A stretch of 64,000 bases of DNA from Pasteurella sp049670895 (GCF_049670895.1 NZ_CP187170.1), one strand, 5' to 3'; counted from the first letter of the stretch, positions 17,865-27,150 are shown. Notes: a model not told the origin generated them from the sequence alone. Program-made: numbers and translations.

Positions 17865-18424
17865 AAAATGGCATTAATTTATTACCTTGGCGGCAACAAC
17901 AGCATCAGCAACGGTGCAAAAAATGGTTAGCTTTCTTACTTGCCATGTTGTGTGCCCTGTTATTGAGTAAATATGTGTTAGCAGGTTGGCAACAGCAGTT
18001 TACCGACCGATTACAACAAGCACAAACAGCGGTACAGCATAAATTGCGTGAGTTAACCGAAATTAAACAACACATCGACAGCTTACAAAAACAGCAAATT
18101 AAGACCGATAAACTCATTCCCATTGCCTCACAACACGCTTTGCATTTAAGTGCATTATTACTGGCGTTACCCTTAGGGCGAGGTGAATTAGTTTCTTTTG
18201 GTGTACAACAAAATGAGATCAGCCTAAAAGGTTATGTGGAAAACCACGAGGATTTTAGTGCATTACAGCATCATTTGGAGACTCAACCTTTGTTTAAACA
18301 GGTGGAATTAGTGCATTTCCAGCCAGAACAAACACAATTATGGTTTGAGTTTAAACTCTTATTTACCCCAGATCTTGCCACCCTGCCGCTTGCATGGCGA
18401 GATAGGCAAATTCAAGTGCGATAG
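17861..18424 (+). CDS. comB: competence protein ComB (PilN-like)
   Basis: 187-residue protein with the start MKNGINLLPWRQQQ typical of PilN/HofN, one membrane span near 24-43 (LAFLLAMLCALLLSKYVLA), and a Gln-rich coiled-coil followed by a small periplasmic domain. PilN bridges PilM and PilO in the pilus alignment complex. It overlaps comA by four bases. Confidence 0.9.
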   Translation: MKNGINLLPWRQQQHQQRCKKWLAFLLAMLCALLLSKYVLAGWQQQFTDRLQQAQTAVQHKLRELTEIKQHIDSLQKQQIKTDKLIPIASQHALHLSALLLALPLGRGELVSFGVQQNEISLKGYVENHEDFSALQHHLETQPLFKQVELVHFQPEQTQLWFEFKLLFTPDLATLPLAWRDRQIQVR

Positions 18425-18435
18425 AGGGGGCAAAA

Positions 18436-18990
18436 ATGGGTATAGGGTTAATGGATCCAACTAGCATGTTTGCACGTTATATTGGCTTATCTTTCCGTCT
18501 CCATGGGGGGATCTTTTTGTTGTTATGTTTTTTATTTTTGTTGCCATCATGCTTGTCGCTTTGGCAAGTGGCTCAGCAATTGGAACATATTCAGCGACAA
18601 CAAGTTGAACAAGCACAGTTACTGGTTCAACATCAGCAACGCTTACATCGTTTACAACAACGTTTTGCCGAACAAGCGTTAACACCTCAATTAACACAAA
18701 AAATTGCCCAAATTAATGCACAGCTTCCCACTTTCTCACAAGGGATCCAGATCCAAACATCACAATGGCAGTTTCAGTCAGTGCCCTTATTAAGGCTACA
18801 TCTTCAAAGTGATTTTAAGGATTTTCAACAGTTTTTTACCGCACTGCTAACCCAATCAGACTTAGAAGTGCTGACCTTACAGCTCAGTCAAGCCGAGGAC
18901 ATGACACAAGGAAGCGTGCTTAGCGAAATGTTGTTATTTCTTCCTCGTCAAGGGGGAAGCCAAGCCTCAGCCATTAAGGAGAAAAAATAA
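18436..18990 (+). CDS. comC: competence protein ComC (PilO-like)
   Basis: 184-residue protein with one membrane segment near 20-42 (FLLLCFLFLLPSCLSLWQVA) and a long Gln-rich coiled coil (about 45-100), then a small C-terminal domain. This architecture and its position after comB fit PilO/HofO. The start codon follows AGAGGGGG. The last base overlaps the comD start (TAATG). Confidence 0.85.
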   Translation: MGIGLMDPTSMFARYIGLSFRLHGGIFLLLCFLFLLPSCLSLWQVAQQLEHIQRQQVEQAQLLVQHQQRLHRLQQRFAEQALTPQLTQKIAQINAQLPTFSQGIQIQTSQWQFQSVPLLRLHLQSDFKDFQQFFTALLTQSDLEVLTLQLSQAEDMTQGSVLSEMLLFLPRQGGSQASAIKEKK

Positions 18991-19385
18991 TGCCAAAACA
19001 GACCGCACTTTTATGCTTGTTATCATGCAGTTTGATCCCCATGGCATTGGCTGATCCCTTTAACAAGGGACAACGTGAAGTGGATATTGCTTCCCCAGCC
19101 CCTTCAGTTCATGCGACCTCTCCGAGTTGTCAACAAGATGGACAGGTTTTCTTTGATGATGTGCCTTTTCAGTCGCTCACTTTGGTTGGGTTACTGAAAC
19201 AGGCGAAAGGTTGGCAAGCGTTTTTTATTAATAAGCAACAAGAGATGGTGTTGGTTCAAAAAGGTGATTGGCTAGCACAAGAAAAAATGGAAGTTACCCT
19301 GATTAATCAGCACGAAGTGCAATTGTTAAAACGAGAAAATCCACAACATTGCCAACAGACCCAGCGTGTGATTTTGACATTATAA
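18990..19385 (+). CDS. comD: competence protein ComD (PilP/HofP-like)
   Basis: 131-residue exported protein with a signal peptide (MPKQTALLCLLSCSLIPMALA). Position and size fit ComD, which resembles the pilotin-like PilP/HofP that links the inner-membrane complex to the secretin. It overlaps comC by one base and ends 11 bases before comE. An uptake sequence lies within the first codons. Confidence 0.85.
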   Translation: MPKQTALLCLLSCSLIPMALADPFNKGQREVDIASPAPSVHATSPSCQQDGQVFFDDVPFQSLTLVGLLKQAKGWQAFFINKQQEMVLVQKGDWLAQEKMEVTLINQHEVQLLKRENPQHCQQTQRVILTL

Positions 19386-19396
19386 GAGGTGAAAAG

Positions 19397-20740
19397 ATGA
19401 GAAGGTTGATCCATTTTTGTATCAAGTGCGGTCTATTTTGGCTAAGTTTTGTCGCCATGCCACAGGCTCAAACTCCCCAACCTGAGACTATTCAAGCTGA
19501 AACGGGGCGGTTTTCCCTTCGTTTAAAACAAGCCCCTTTGGTGCCTGTCTTACAACAGCTCGCCTTGTTACAAAATAAAAATGTGATGATTGATGATGAG
19601 CTAACGGGAACATTATCTTTACAGCTTCAAGACACGGATTTTGAGCATTTCTTTCGTGCGGTTGCGAAATTAAAGCAGTTACGTTTTGTAAAAGAAGAGA
19701 CATTGCATTATTTGACGATGCCACGAACCTCGCCAGAGGCAAGCACAGCTCCACATCAAGAAAAAGGGAATGTGGGGGAAAAGGCATTGATGACGGCGAG
19801 CATTAAATTGCATTTTGCTAAAGCGGCAGACGTGATGCAATCGCTTTCTGCTGGACAAGGTTCTTTGTTGTCGGAACAAGGCAGTTTAAGTTTTGACGAA
19901 CGCAGTAACTTATTGCTGATTCGAGATGTGCCACAGTCGGTAAAGCATATTAAAACGCTGGTTGCACAAATGGATCAACCCATTGAGCAAATTGCGATTG
20001 AAGCAAGAATTGTCACCATTGCAGAGGAAAGTTTAAAAGAATTGGGGGTACGTTGGGGCATGTTTAACCCCACTGAGTCCGCTCACCGAATTGCAGGCAG
20101 TTTGGAGGCAAAGGGGTTTCATCAGGTGGGGGAAAATCTGAATGTCAATTTCGCCACTTCCATTACGCCAGCTGGTTCACTGGCATTGCAGTTAGCGAAA
20201 ATTAACGGGCGATTATTAGATTTGGAATTGACCGCATTAGAACGGGAAAATAACGTGGAAATTATTGCAAGTCCTCGCTTACTGACCACAAACAAGAAAA
20301 GTGCCAGCATTAAACAGGGGACGGAAATTCCTTATGTTGTGACCAGTTCAAATAAAAATGAAACCCAATCCATTGAATTTCGAGAGGCGGTGTTGGGTTT
20401 AGATGTCACACCACATATTTCAAAAGATAATATGATTTTACTGGATTTAGTGGTGAGTCAAAATTCACCAGGTGCCAGCGTGGCTTACGGTTCTGGTGAA
20501 ATTGTGTCCATTGACAAACAAGAGATTAACACACAAGTCTTTGCAAAAGACGGGGAAACCATTGTGCTTGGTGGGGTGTTTCATAAAAGTTTGACGAAGG
20601 CAATTGATAAAGTCCCTGTATTAGGCGATGTGCCTGTGCTTAAGCATTTATTTCGTAAACAACATGATCGGGAACAAAAACGAGAGTTAGTGATTTTTGT
20701 TACCCCTCGCATTATTAAACCCGAGCCTCGTCAGTCGTGA
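19397..20740 (+). CDS. comE: competence secretin ComE (PilQ/HofQ family)
   Basis: 447-residue outer-membrane secretin through which the pilus and DNA pass. It has a signal peptide ending near AQT, N-domains (about 25-160) including a secretin N1 repeat (IKLHFAKAADVMQSL), and the C-terminal secretin domain with VEIIASPRLLTTNKKSA and VPVLGDVPVLKHLFR, which are family signatures. I use the ATG at 19397 after AAGAGGTG; the longer in-frame start overlaps comD. In H. influenzae Rd comF follows comE; here no comF follows. Confidence 0.95.
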   Translation: MRRLIHFCIKCGLFWLSFVAMPQAQTPQPETIQAETGRFSLRLKQAPLVPVLQQLALLQNKNVMIDDELTGTLSLQLQDTDFEHFFRAVAKLKQLRFVKEETLHYLTMPRTSPEASTAPHQEKGNVGEKALMTASIKLHFAKAADVMQSLSAGQGSLLSEQGSLSFDERSNLLLIRDVPQSVKHIKTLVAQMDQPIEQIAIEARIVTIAEESLKELGVRWGMFNPTESAHRIAGSLEAKGFHQVGENLNVNFATSITPAGSLALQLAKINGRLLDLELTALERENNVEIIASPRLLTTNKKSASIKQGTEIPYVVTSSNKNETQSIEFREAVLGLDVTPHISKDNMILLDLVVSQNSPGASVAYGSGEIVSIDKQEINTQVFAKDGETIVLGGVFHKSLTKAIDKVPVLGDVPVLKHLFRKQHDREQKRELVIFVTPRIIKPEPRQS

Positions 20741-20825
20741 ATGACAGAGGGAATCTATTTTGTATTTGGGTATAAAACACCCAAAATCAGCACCGCACTT
20801 TTTCCCTCGCTTTGGGAAATCACTA

Positions 20826-20866
20826 AATAAATCGCCCGTTAAGGTTGAAAAGGAGGGCGATTTATT
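20826..20866. terminator. candidate terminator after comE
   Basis: AATAAATCGCCC (20826-20837) is exactly complementary to GGGCGATTTATT (20855-20866). The downstream T run is short, so efficiency is uncertain. A second hairpin, GCGACC/GGTCGC (20902-20919), follows with a T-rich tail. Together they separate the com operon from aroK. Confidence 0.55.
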
Positions 20867-20982
20867 GCGATAATCTCAATTATTTTTTGGGTGATCTTTC
20901 TGCGACCAATTAGGGTCGCTTATCTATTTTTATAAAAGATCATAATTATCAATAAGTTAAGTATAAAGAAGAAAAACTAGAG

Positions 20983-21510
20983 ATGGCAGAAAAGCGTAAT
21001 ATTTTCTTAATCGGGCCGATGGGTGCAGGTAAAAGTACCATTGGTCGACAATTAGCACAGCAATTAAATATGGACTTTGTGGATTCCGACGCTGAAATTG
21101 AACAACGTGCGGGGGCTGATATTAGCTGGATTTTTGATGTGGAAGGGGAAGAAGGTTTTCGTAAGCGTGAAGAGCGGATTATTAATGAATTAACTCAAAG
21201 ACAAGGCATTGTGCTTTCCACAGGTGGCGGAGCGGTATTATCAAAAGAAAGCCGTAATTATCTTTCAGCCCGTGGTATTGTGATTTATTTAGAAACAACA
21301 GTGGAAAAACAATATCAACGCACTCAGCGTGATAAAAAACGTCCTTTATTACAAGATGTGGAAGACCCTCGCCAAGTGCTTGAAGATTTAGCAAAAGTTC
21401 GTAATCCACTGTATGCAGAAATCGCAGATATTACTTTACCAACCGATGAGCAAAGTGCCAAAGTGATGGCAACGCAAATTGTGGATTTGATCGATAATAT
21501 TAACGGCTAA
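20983..21510 (+). CDS. aroK: shikimate kinase I
   Basis: 175-residue kinase that phosphorylates shikimate in aromatic amino acid synthesis. It has the P-loop GPMGAGKSTIGR near residue 10, the shikimate-binding DSDAEIEQRAG, and the STGGGAVLS segment. Length matches E. coli AroK (173). It is followed by aroB after 26 bases; the comE(hofQ)-aroK-aroB-dam order matches E. coli apart from the missing damX. Confidence 0.98.
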   Translation: MAEKRNIFLIGPMGAGKSTIGRQLAQQLNMDFVDSDAEIEQRAGADISWIFDVEGEEGFRKREERIINELTQRQGIVLSTGGGAVLSKESRNYLSARGIVIYLETTVEKQYQRTQRDKKRPLLQDVEDPRQVLEDLAKVRNPLYAEIADITLPTDEQSAKVMATQIVDLIDNING

Positions 21511-21536
21511 TAAAAACAAAGATAGGATAGTGAAAA

Positions 21537-22625
21537 ATGTTGTGTGTAAATGTTGAGTTGAAAGAACGCGGTTACCCAATTTACATTGGTGCAGGTTTGT
21601 TGTCGGATGTTAGTTGTTATCCACTAAAATCAGGTGATAAAGTAATGATCGTAACGAACCCAACGGTTGCACAACATTATTTGGCACAGGTGACAGAAAC
21701 CTTACAAGCTCTTGGCTGTGCGGTGGAGTCGGTGCTGTTGCCTGATGGCGAACAATATAAAACGCTAGACTCCTTAAATTTGATTTTTACAGCCTTGCTG
21801 AAGGCAAACCATGGTCGAGATACCACCATTATTGCTTTAGGTGGTGGGGTAATTGGTGATGTGGCAGGGTATGCTGCCGCCAGTTATCAACGTGGTGTGC
21901 GTTTTATCCAAATTCCTACCACGTTATTGGCTCAAGTGGATTCTTCAGTGGGGGGAAAAACCGCAGTGAATCATCCGTTAGGGAAAAATATGATTGGGGC
22001 ATTTTATCAACCCTGTGCCGTGATTGTAGACACCTTAACACTATCAACCTTACCTTTACGTGAAGTGAATGCAGGACTAGCCGAAGTCATTAAATATGGC
22101 ATTATTCTCGATGCCGATTTCTTCCAATGGTTAGAACAACACATTGATGATCTCGTGGCATTGGTGCCTGAGGCGTTACAAACTTGCATTGCCCGTTGTT
22201 GTCAAATTAAAGCGGATGTAGTGGTGCGTGATGAAACGGAAAAAGGCGATCGTGCCTTGCTCAATTTAGGGCATACTTTTGGTCACGCCATTGAAACCCA
22301 TCTCGGTTATGGTAACTGGTTACATGGTGAAGCTGTGGCAGCTGGGATGATGATGGCGGCAGTATTATCAGAAAAATTGGGTGATATCAGCACGACGGCG
22401 GTGGCTCGCATTGAAAAATTGATTGCCAAGGCGAACTTACCAACATTCTCTCCTGATGGTATGCAACCTGAGGATTATTTACCGCACATGATGCGTGATA
22501 AAAAAGTCTTAGCAGGCAAACTCCGACTTGTATTATTAAAAGCCTTAGGTCAAGCCTATGTAGCCACAGACACTGAAAAAAATCTGGTCATTGATGCGAT
22601 TCGCTGTTGCACGCAGGTTGACTAA
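21537..22625 (+). CDS. aroB: 3-dehydroquinate synthase
   Basis: 362-residue NAD- and metal-dependent enzyme converting DAHP to 3-dehydroquinate, the second step of the shikimate pathway. It contains ALGGGVIGDVAGYAAASYQRG, the PTTLLAQVDSSVGGKT substrate loop, and the metal-binding HTFGHAIE and HGEAVAAGM segments. It is in an operon with aroK, and dam begins six bases after its stop. Confidence 0.98.
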   Translation: MLCVNVELKERGYPIYIGAGLLSDVSCYPLKSGDKVMIVTNPTVAQHYLAQVTETLQALGCAVESVLLPDGEQYKTLDSLNLIFTALLKANHGRDTTIIALGGGVIGDVAGYAAASYQRGVRFIQIPTTLLAQVDSSVGGKTAVNHPLGKNMIGAFYQPCAVIVDTLTLSTLPLREVNAGLAEVIKYGIILDADFFQWLEQHIDDLVALVPEALQTCIARCCQIKADVVVRDETEKGDRALLNLGHTFGHAIETHLGYGNWLHGEAVAAGMMMAAVLSEKLGDISTTAVARIEKLIAKANLPTFSPDGMQPEDYLPHMMRDKKVLAGKLRLVLLKALGQAYVATDTEKNLVIDAIRCCTQVD

Positions 22626-22631
22626 TTTCTT

Positions 22632-23537
22632 ATGTCGCCTGCTTTAAAACGTCAGTCTGTCGCTTCAGTCAAAACAGATTCTAAATTATCCAATACACCA
22701 TCCGTCATAAAACACCGCCCTTTTTTAAAATGGGCGGGAGGCAAGTTTCGTCTGATGGACGATATTAATAAATGCTTACCAAAACGTAAAGCTTGTCTGA
22801 TTGAGCCTTTTGTTGGGGCGGGGGCGGTTTTTCTAAACACGCATTTTGAACGCTATATTTTAGCGGATATTAATCCAGATTTAATTAATCTGTTTAATTT
22901 CGTTAAGCAAGATGTTGAGTGTTATATTGAAGCCTGCAAGCGGATTTTTTTTCATCCAGAGGCAAATACATCAGCCTATTATTATGCCAGAAGGGCACAA
23001 TTTAATTGTTCTAAAGACAGCTTTGAGCGTTCTATTTTATTTCTTTATTTAAACCGTTTTTGTTTTAATGGGCTTTGTCGTTATAACGCCAAAGAGGAAT
23101 TTAATGTGCCTTTTGGATCTTATAAGACCCATTATTTTCCTGAAAATGAGTTGCGTTATTTTGCCCAGAAAGCACAAAAAGCCACTTTTATTTGTGCTGA
23201 TTTTGCAACCACCTTTGCTTTGGCTGATCAGGATTCGATTATTTATTGTGACCCACCTTATGCTCCGTTAATTCAAGAAAGTAATTTTACGGGGTATGCG
23301 GGCAATGAGTTTTCTCTACAACATCAAACCATGTTGGCACAATTAGCACGTCAGACGGCAGAAGAACGTCAAATTCCCGTGTTGATTTCTAACCATGATA
23401 CGGGATTTACGCGTGAAATTTATGCAGGGGCAAAGTTAAAACGGATAAAGGTGCAGCGTTCTATCAGTCATCAGCCCGATAAACGGGTGAAAGTGGCGGA
23501 GTTAATTGCGTTATTTACCACAAGCAAAGGCAAGTAA
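22632..23537 (+). CDS. dam: DNA adenine methyltransferase Dam
   Basis: 301-residue D12-class methyltransferase that makes N6-methyladenine at GATC. It has PFLKWAGGKFRL, the SAM-binding EPFVGAGAVFLN and the catalytic YCDPPYAPL. The N-terminus carries about 30 extra, Ser/Lys-rich residues before the conserved FLKWAGGK; no alternative ATG or GTG lies nearer, so the extension looks real. It follows aroB by six bases with a weak ribosome-binding site. GATC methylation would serve mismatch repair and replication timing. Confidence 0.96.
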   Translation: MSPALKRQSVASVKTDSKLSNTPSVIKHRPFLKWAGGKFRLMDDINKCLPKRKACLIEPFVGAGAVFLNTHFERYILADINPDLINLFNFVKQDVECYIEACKRIFFHPEANTSAYYYARRAQFNCSKDSFERSILFLYLNRFCFNGLCRYNAKEEFNVPFGSYKTHYFPENELRYFAQKAQKATFICADFATTFALADQDSIIYCDPPYAPLIQESNFTGYAGNEFSLQHQTMLAQLARQTAEERQIPVLISNHDTGFTREIYAGAKLKRIKVQRSISHQPDKRVKVAELIALFTTSKGK

Positions 23538-23583
23538 GGCGACTTACTCAAAAGTGCGGGGCTTTTTAAAAAAGTTTTGTCTC

Positions 23584-23895
23584 TTATTTATGATGAACTA
23601 ATTCGGGATTAATCGAAAATTGAAGCTTGTGAATATGAGGATAGGCTTGCTGCACTAATTTGAGCAATTCATGCTGGCGAAATAATAAAGCTTGTCGAAC
23701 GGTGGCATTTGCCACTTGAATGTACAGCGTATCGGATTCCAAATCCGCCACTTGATAGCACCCTTGATACTGATTGGGAAAAAGGGCTTGTAAGCGTAAA
23801 TTCAATTCATTGAGGAAACAGCCTTTTTGCATGATTTTGGCGAAATGGCTCGTTTCAAGTAATTCCTTGACGTTCATGGGTTTTTCGTATCGCAT
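23584..23895 (-). CDS. DUF721 / DciA-like small protein
   Basis: 103-residue protein with the DUF721 pattern: an N-terminal helix (VKELLETSHFAKIM), a central strand pair (ADLESDTLYIQVANATVRQALLFRQHELL), and a C-terminal INPELV. DUF721 includes DciA, the DnaB-helicase loader partner in bacteria lacking DnaC, but those proteins are usually longer. The gene is divergent from secM-secA, a position where DUF721 genes occur in several gammaproteobacteria. An in-frame ATG six codons in is an alternative start. Confidence 0.6.
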   Translation of the reverse strand: MRYEKPMNVKELLETSHFAKIMQKGCFLNELNLRLQALFPNQYQGCYQVADLESDTLYIQVANATVRQALLFRQHELLKLVQQAYPHIHKLQFSINPELVHHK

Positions 23896-23986
23896 CCGCT
23901 TGTTTTCCTATTTTTTACCTCAATATCTATGACATTGTAGCGAATTTCCGTTACAATACGAGGGTTTTTTTGAGAAAGGTAACAGG

Positions 23987-24313
23987 ATGATTTCGAGGAA
24001 AGGTAAGCATAATTTTTGGTCGCAATTACTCTTGAGTATGATTGCGATTTTGGCGTTACCTGATGCTTCAGGTTTGCCACAGCAAGCAAATGTCGCGAAT
24101 GAAAATTATCAAACGCTTTCTGTTCAACAACAATTTTTGCGTGCCGTTGCCCTAGTACAACAAGTTCAAAAACAGCAACTTGCATTTATTGCCCCTGTTC
24201 CTGATTCTCCCTCAATTCTTGTTAAAATTACACCGCACTTTCAAGCGGAGTATGTTCATCTTATCCCCCCGATTCGTGCAGGCCCTGATTCGATCTCAAT
24301 ATCAATGAAATAA
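23987..24313 (+). CDS. secM: SecM-like secretion monitor with arrest motif
   Basis: 108-residue exported protein immediately upstream of secA. It has a signal peptide (about 1-30, LLLSMIAILALPDASG) and ends with an arrest-like motif: Phe85 ... Ile96-Arg-Ala-Gly-Pro100, then eight residues. E. coli SecM has FxxxxWIxxxxGIRAGP; here the Trp is Val, the Gly before IRAGP is missing, and the Phe-Pro distance is one residue shorter. In E. coli, stalling at this motif unfolds a hairpin and exposes the secA start. Position, signal peptide and IRAGP make SecM the best call despite low overall similarity. Confidence 0.8.
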   Translation: MISRKGKHNFWSQLLLSMIAILALPDASGLPQQANVANENYQTLSVQQQFLRAVALVQQVQKQQLAFIAPVPDSPSILVKITPHFQAEYVHLIPPIRAGPDSISISMK

Positions 24314-24323
24314 ATTATATGGG

Positions 24324-24344
24324 TCGCTTTTTAAGTAAAAGCGA
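24324..24344 (+). promoter_or_regulatory. stem-loop in secM-secA intergenic region
   Basis: TCGCTTTT (24324-24331) pairs with AAAAGCGA (24337-24344) around TAAGT, just after the secM stop and about 35 bases before the secA start. A structure here would fit the SecM mechanism, in which ribosome stalling changes access to the secA start. The hairpin does not itself cover the secA Shine-Dalgarno (AGAAGA). Confidence 0.5.
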
Positions 24345-24377
24345 GATTGTGAGATCTTTTTATCAGAAGAAAATATT

Positions 24378-27071
24378 ATGTTTAGAAGTCTTATCACCAA
24401 AGTATTTGGTAGCCGTAACGATCGCATTTTACGTCGTTTAAATAAAAATGTTATTAAAATCAATAAATTAGAGCCTGAATTTGAAGCGCTGACAGATGAA
24501 CAATTAAAAGCCAAAACAGGCGAGTTTAAAGCCCGTTTAGAGCAAGGGGAAACCTTAGAACAACTTTTACCAGAAGCCTTTGCGACTGTGCGTGAAGCCA
24601 GTAAACGTGTATTAGGCATGCGTCATTTTGATGTGCAATTGTTAGGTGGGATGGTGTTGACGAACCGTTGCATTGCTGAGATGCGTACGGGGGAAGGGAA
24701 AACCTTAACCGCAACCTTACCTTGCTATTTAAATGCCTTGACAGGTAAAGGGGTGCATGTGGTGACGGTGAATGATTATCTTGCACGTCGAGATGCCGAG
24801 ACTAACCGTCCGTTATTTGAATTTTTAGGCATGAGTGTTGGGGTGAATATTCCAGGTTTATCGGGTGAACAAAAACGTCAAGCTTATGCCGCTGATATTA
24901 CCTATGCCACTAACAGTGAATTAGGTTTTGATTATTTGCGTGATAATCTTGCCCATTCTGCCGAAGAACGTTTTCAGCGTTATTTGCATTATGCCTTGGT
25001 CGATGAAGTGGATTCTATCTTAATCGATGAAGCCCGCACCCCATTAATTATTTCAGGTCAGGCGGATGATAGCTCAGAGCTTTATCAAACCATTGATAAG
25101 TTAATTCCACATTTAACCAAACAAGACAAAGAAGACAGTGATGAATATCAAGGTGAAGGCGATTTCACGTTAGATTTAAAAACCAAGCAAGCACATTTAA
25201 CCGAACGTGGTCAAGAAAAAGTGGAGCAATGGTTGGTTGAACAAGGCTTAATGACCGCCGAAGAATCTTTATATTCACCTTCTAAGATCGCATTGTTACA
25301 CCATGTTTATGCAGCATTGCGAGCACACAAATTATTTGAACGTGATGTTGATTACATTGTGAAAGATGGCGAAGTCGTCATTGTTGATGAACATACGGGA
25401 CGTACTATGGCAGGTCGCCGTTGGTCAGATGGTTTACACCAAGCTATTGAAGCGAAAGAAGGTGTGCGTATTCAAAGTGAAAACCAAACCGTGGCATCCA
25501 TTACCTACCAAAACTATTTCCGCTTATATGAAAAATTGGCGGGGATGACGGGGACTGCAGATACCGAAGCCTTTGAATTCCAACAAATTTATGGTTTGGA
25601 AACCATTGTGGTGCCAACCAATCGCCCAATGATTCGTGATGATCGCACCGATGTGATGTTTGAAAACGAAGAATATAAATTCAACGCCATTATTAAAGAT
25701 ATTCGTGGTTGTGTCGCACGTAAACAACCTGTGTTAGTGGGGACAGTCTCTATTGAGAAATCGGAAATGCTGTCAAAAGCTTTAGACAAAGCAGGGATCA
25801 AACATAATGTTTTGAATGCGAAATTCCATGCACAAGAGGCAGAAATTGTGGCAAATGCGGGCTATCCGGGAGCGGTAACCATTGCGACCAATATGGCAGG
25901 TCGTGGTACGGATATCGTTTTAGGCGGGAACTGGAAAGCTGAAGTTGAAAAGCTAGACAATCCAACGCCAGAGCAAATTGCCGAAATTGAAGCAGCATGG
26001 AAAGAACGCCATGACATTGTTAAAAATGCAGGGGGATTACATATTATCGGGACAGAACGCCATGAATCTCGCCGTATCGATAACCAATTGCGTGGTCGTT
26101 CAGGTCGTCAAGGTGACCCGGGTTCTTCTCGTTTCTACTTGTCTTTAGATGATGCCTTGATGCGTATTTATTTAAATGAAAGCAAATTAAACCTCATGCG
26201 TAAAGCCTTTAGTGCACCGGGTGAGGTGATGGAATCGAAAATGTTGGCGAAAGTGATTGCCTCTGCACAAGCGAAAGTGGAAGCACACAACTTTGATGGG
26301 CGTAAAAACCTGCTTGAATTTGATGATGTGGCAAATGACCAACGCCATGCGATTTACGATCAACGCAATACCTTATTAGACAATGATGATATTTCCGATA
26401 CGATTGATGTGATTCGTTCGGATGTGTTTAATCAAGTGATTGATCAATATGTGCCACCACAATCTTTAGAAGAAATGTGGGATATCCCTGCACTTGAACA
26501 GCGTTTAAAACAAGATTTTGCGTTGGATCTGCCTATTGAGAAATGGTTAGAGGAAGACAATCACTTTGATGAAGATGCGTTACGTCAGCGTGTGATTGAT
26601 TCAGCCATTGCAGAGTATAAACAGAAAGAAGCCATTGTTGGGGCACCTACCATGCGTAGCTTTGAAAAAGGCGTTATGTTACAAACTCTTGATGAGCTTT
26701 GGAAAGAACATTTATCTGCGATGGATCATTTACGTCGTGGTATCCATTTACGCGGTTATGCTCAAAAAGATCCAAAACAGGAATACAAAAAAGAATGTTT
26801 CCAAATGTTTACGGATATGTTGGATGCCTTAAAATTGAGTGTGATTACCACCTTAAGCCGTGTACAAGTGCGTACTCAAGAAGAAGTGGAGCAAGCAGAA
26901 CGTCAACGCCAAGAAATGGCACAACGTGAAAATGCGGCGATGCAATTTAATGGGGCAGACAGTACAGAGGCACCGATTGAGGTGGATCATAAAATTGGTC
27001 GTAATGAGCCTTGTCCTTGTGGATCAGGCAAGAAATATAAGCATTGCCATGGCAGTAAGGCAAAATATTAA
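24378..27071 (+). CDS. secA: protein translocase ATPase SecA
   Basis: 897-residue ATPase that drives preproteins through SecYEG. It has Walker A MRTGEGKTL near 100, the DEAD-like segment DEVDSILIDEARTPL, NBD2 with TNMAGRGTDIVLGG and QLRGRSGRQGDPG, the scaffold and two-helix-finger region, and a C-terminal zinc-binding tail CPCGSGKKYKHCHG that contacts SecB and lipids. Length matches E. coli (901). It lies directly after secM and is probably regulated by it. Confidence 0.99.
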   Translation: MFRSLITKVFGSRNDRILRRLNKNVIKINKLEPEFEALTDEQLKAKTGEFKARLEQGETLEQLLPEAFATVREASKRVLGMRHFDVQLLGGMVLTNRCIAEMRTGEGKTLTATLPCYLNALTGKGVHVVTVNDYLARRDAETNRPLFEFLGMSVGVNIPGLSGEQKRQAYAADITYATNSELGFDYLRDNLAHSAEERFQRYLHYALVDEVDSILIDEARTPLIISGQADDSSELYQTIDKLIPHLTKQDKEDSDEYQGEGDFTLDLKTKQAHLTERGQEKVEQWLVEQGLMTAEESLYSPSKIALLHHVYAALRAHKLFERDVDYIVKDGEVVIVDEHTGRTMAGRRWSDGLHQAIEAKEGVRIQSENQTVASITYQNYFRLYEKLAGMTGTADTEAFEFQQIYGLETIVVPTNRPMIRDDRTDVMFENEEYKFNAIIKDIRGCVARKQPVLVGTVSIEKSEMLSKALDKAGIKHNVLNAKFHAQEAEIVANAGYPGAVTIATNMAGRGTDIVLGGNWKAEVEKLDNPTPEQIAEIEAAWKERHDIVKNAGGLHIIGTERHESRRIDNQLRGRSGRQGDPGSSRFYLSLDDALMRIYLNESKLNLMRKAFSAPGEVMESKMLAKVIASAQAKVEAHNFDGRKNLLEFDDVANDQRHAIYDQRNTLLDNDDISDTIDVIRSDVFNQVIDQYVPPQSLEEMWDIPALEQRLKQDFALDLPIEKWLEEDNHFDEDALRQRVIDSAIAEYKQKEAIVGAPTMRSFEKGVMLQTLDELWKEHLSAMDHLRRGIHLRGYAQKDPKQEYKKECFQMFTDMLDALKLSVITTLSRVQVRTQEEVEQAERQRQEMAQRENAAMQFNGADSTEAPIEVDHKIGRNEPCPCGSGKKYKHCHGSKAKY

Positions 27072-27103
27072 TGGCGAGTAGAATAGCTCAGTAACGTGGA
27101 TGT

Positions 27104-27150
27104 AAAAGTGCGGTATGTTTTAAAAAAATTTTAAAATTGACCGCACTTTT
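27104..27150. terminator. uptake-sequence inverted pair after secA
   Basis: AAAAGTGCGGT (27104-27114) and its reverse complement ACCGCACTTTT (27140-27150) flank an A/T-rich spacer and are followed by TT. The pair of DNA uptake sequences forms a terminator-like hairpin for secA. Confidence 0.7.

Noticed and set aside
20741..20982. comF pseudogene after comE
   Set aside because: All frames are short, and the interval is mostly two hairpins; no phosphoribosyltransferase-like motif is visible.
22632..22725. Extra N-terminal residues of Dam as a misannotated start
   Set aside because: No in-frame ATG or GTG occurs before the conserved FLKWAGGK, so the extension is the only readable start; kept but noted.
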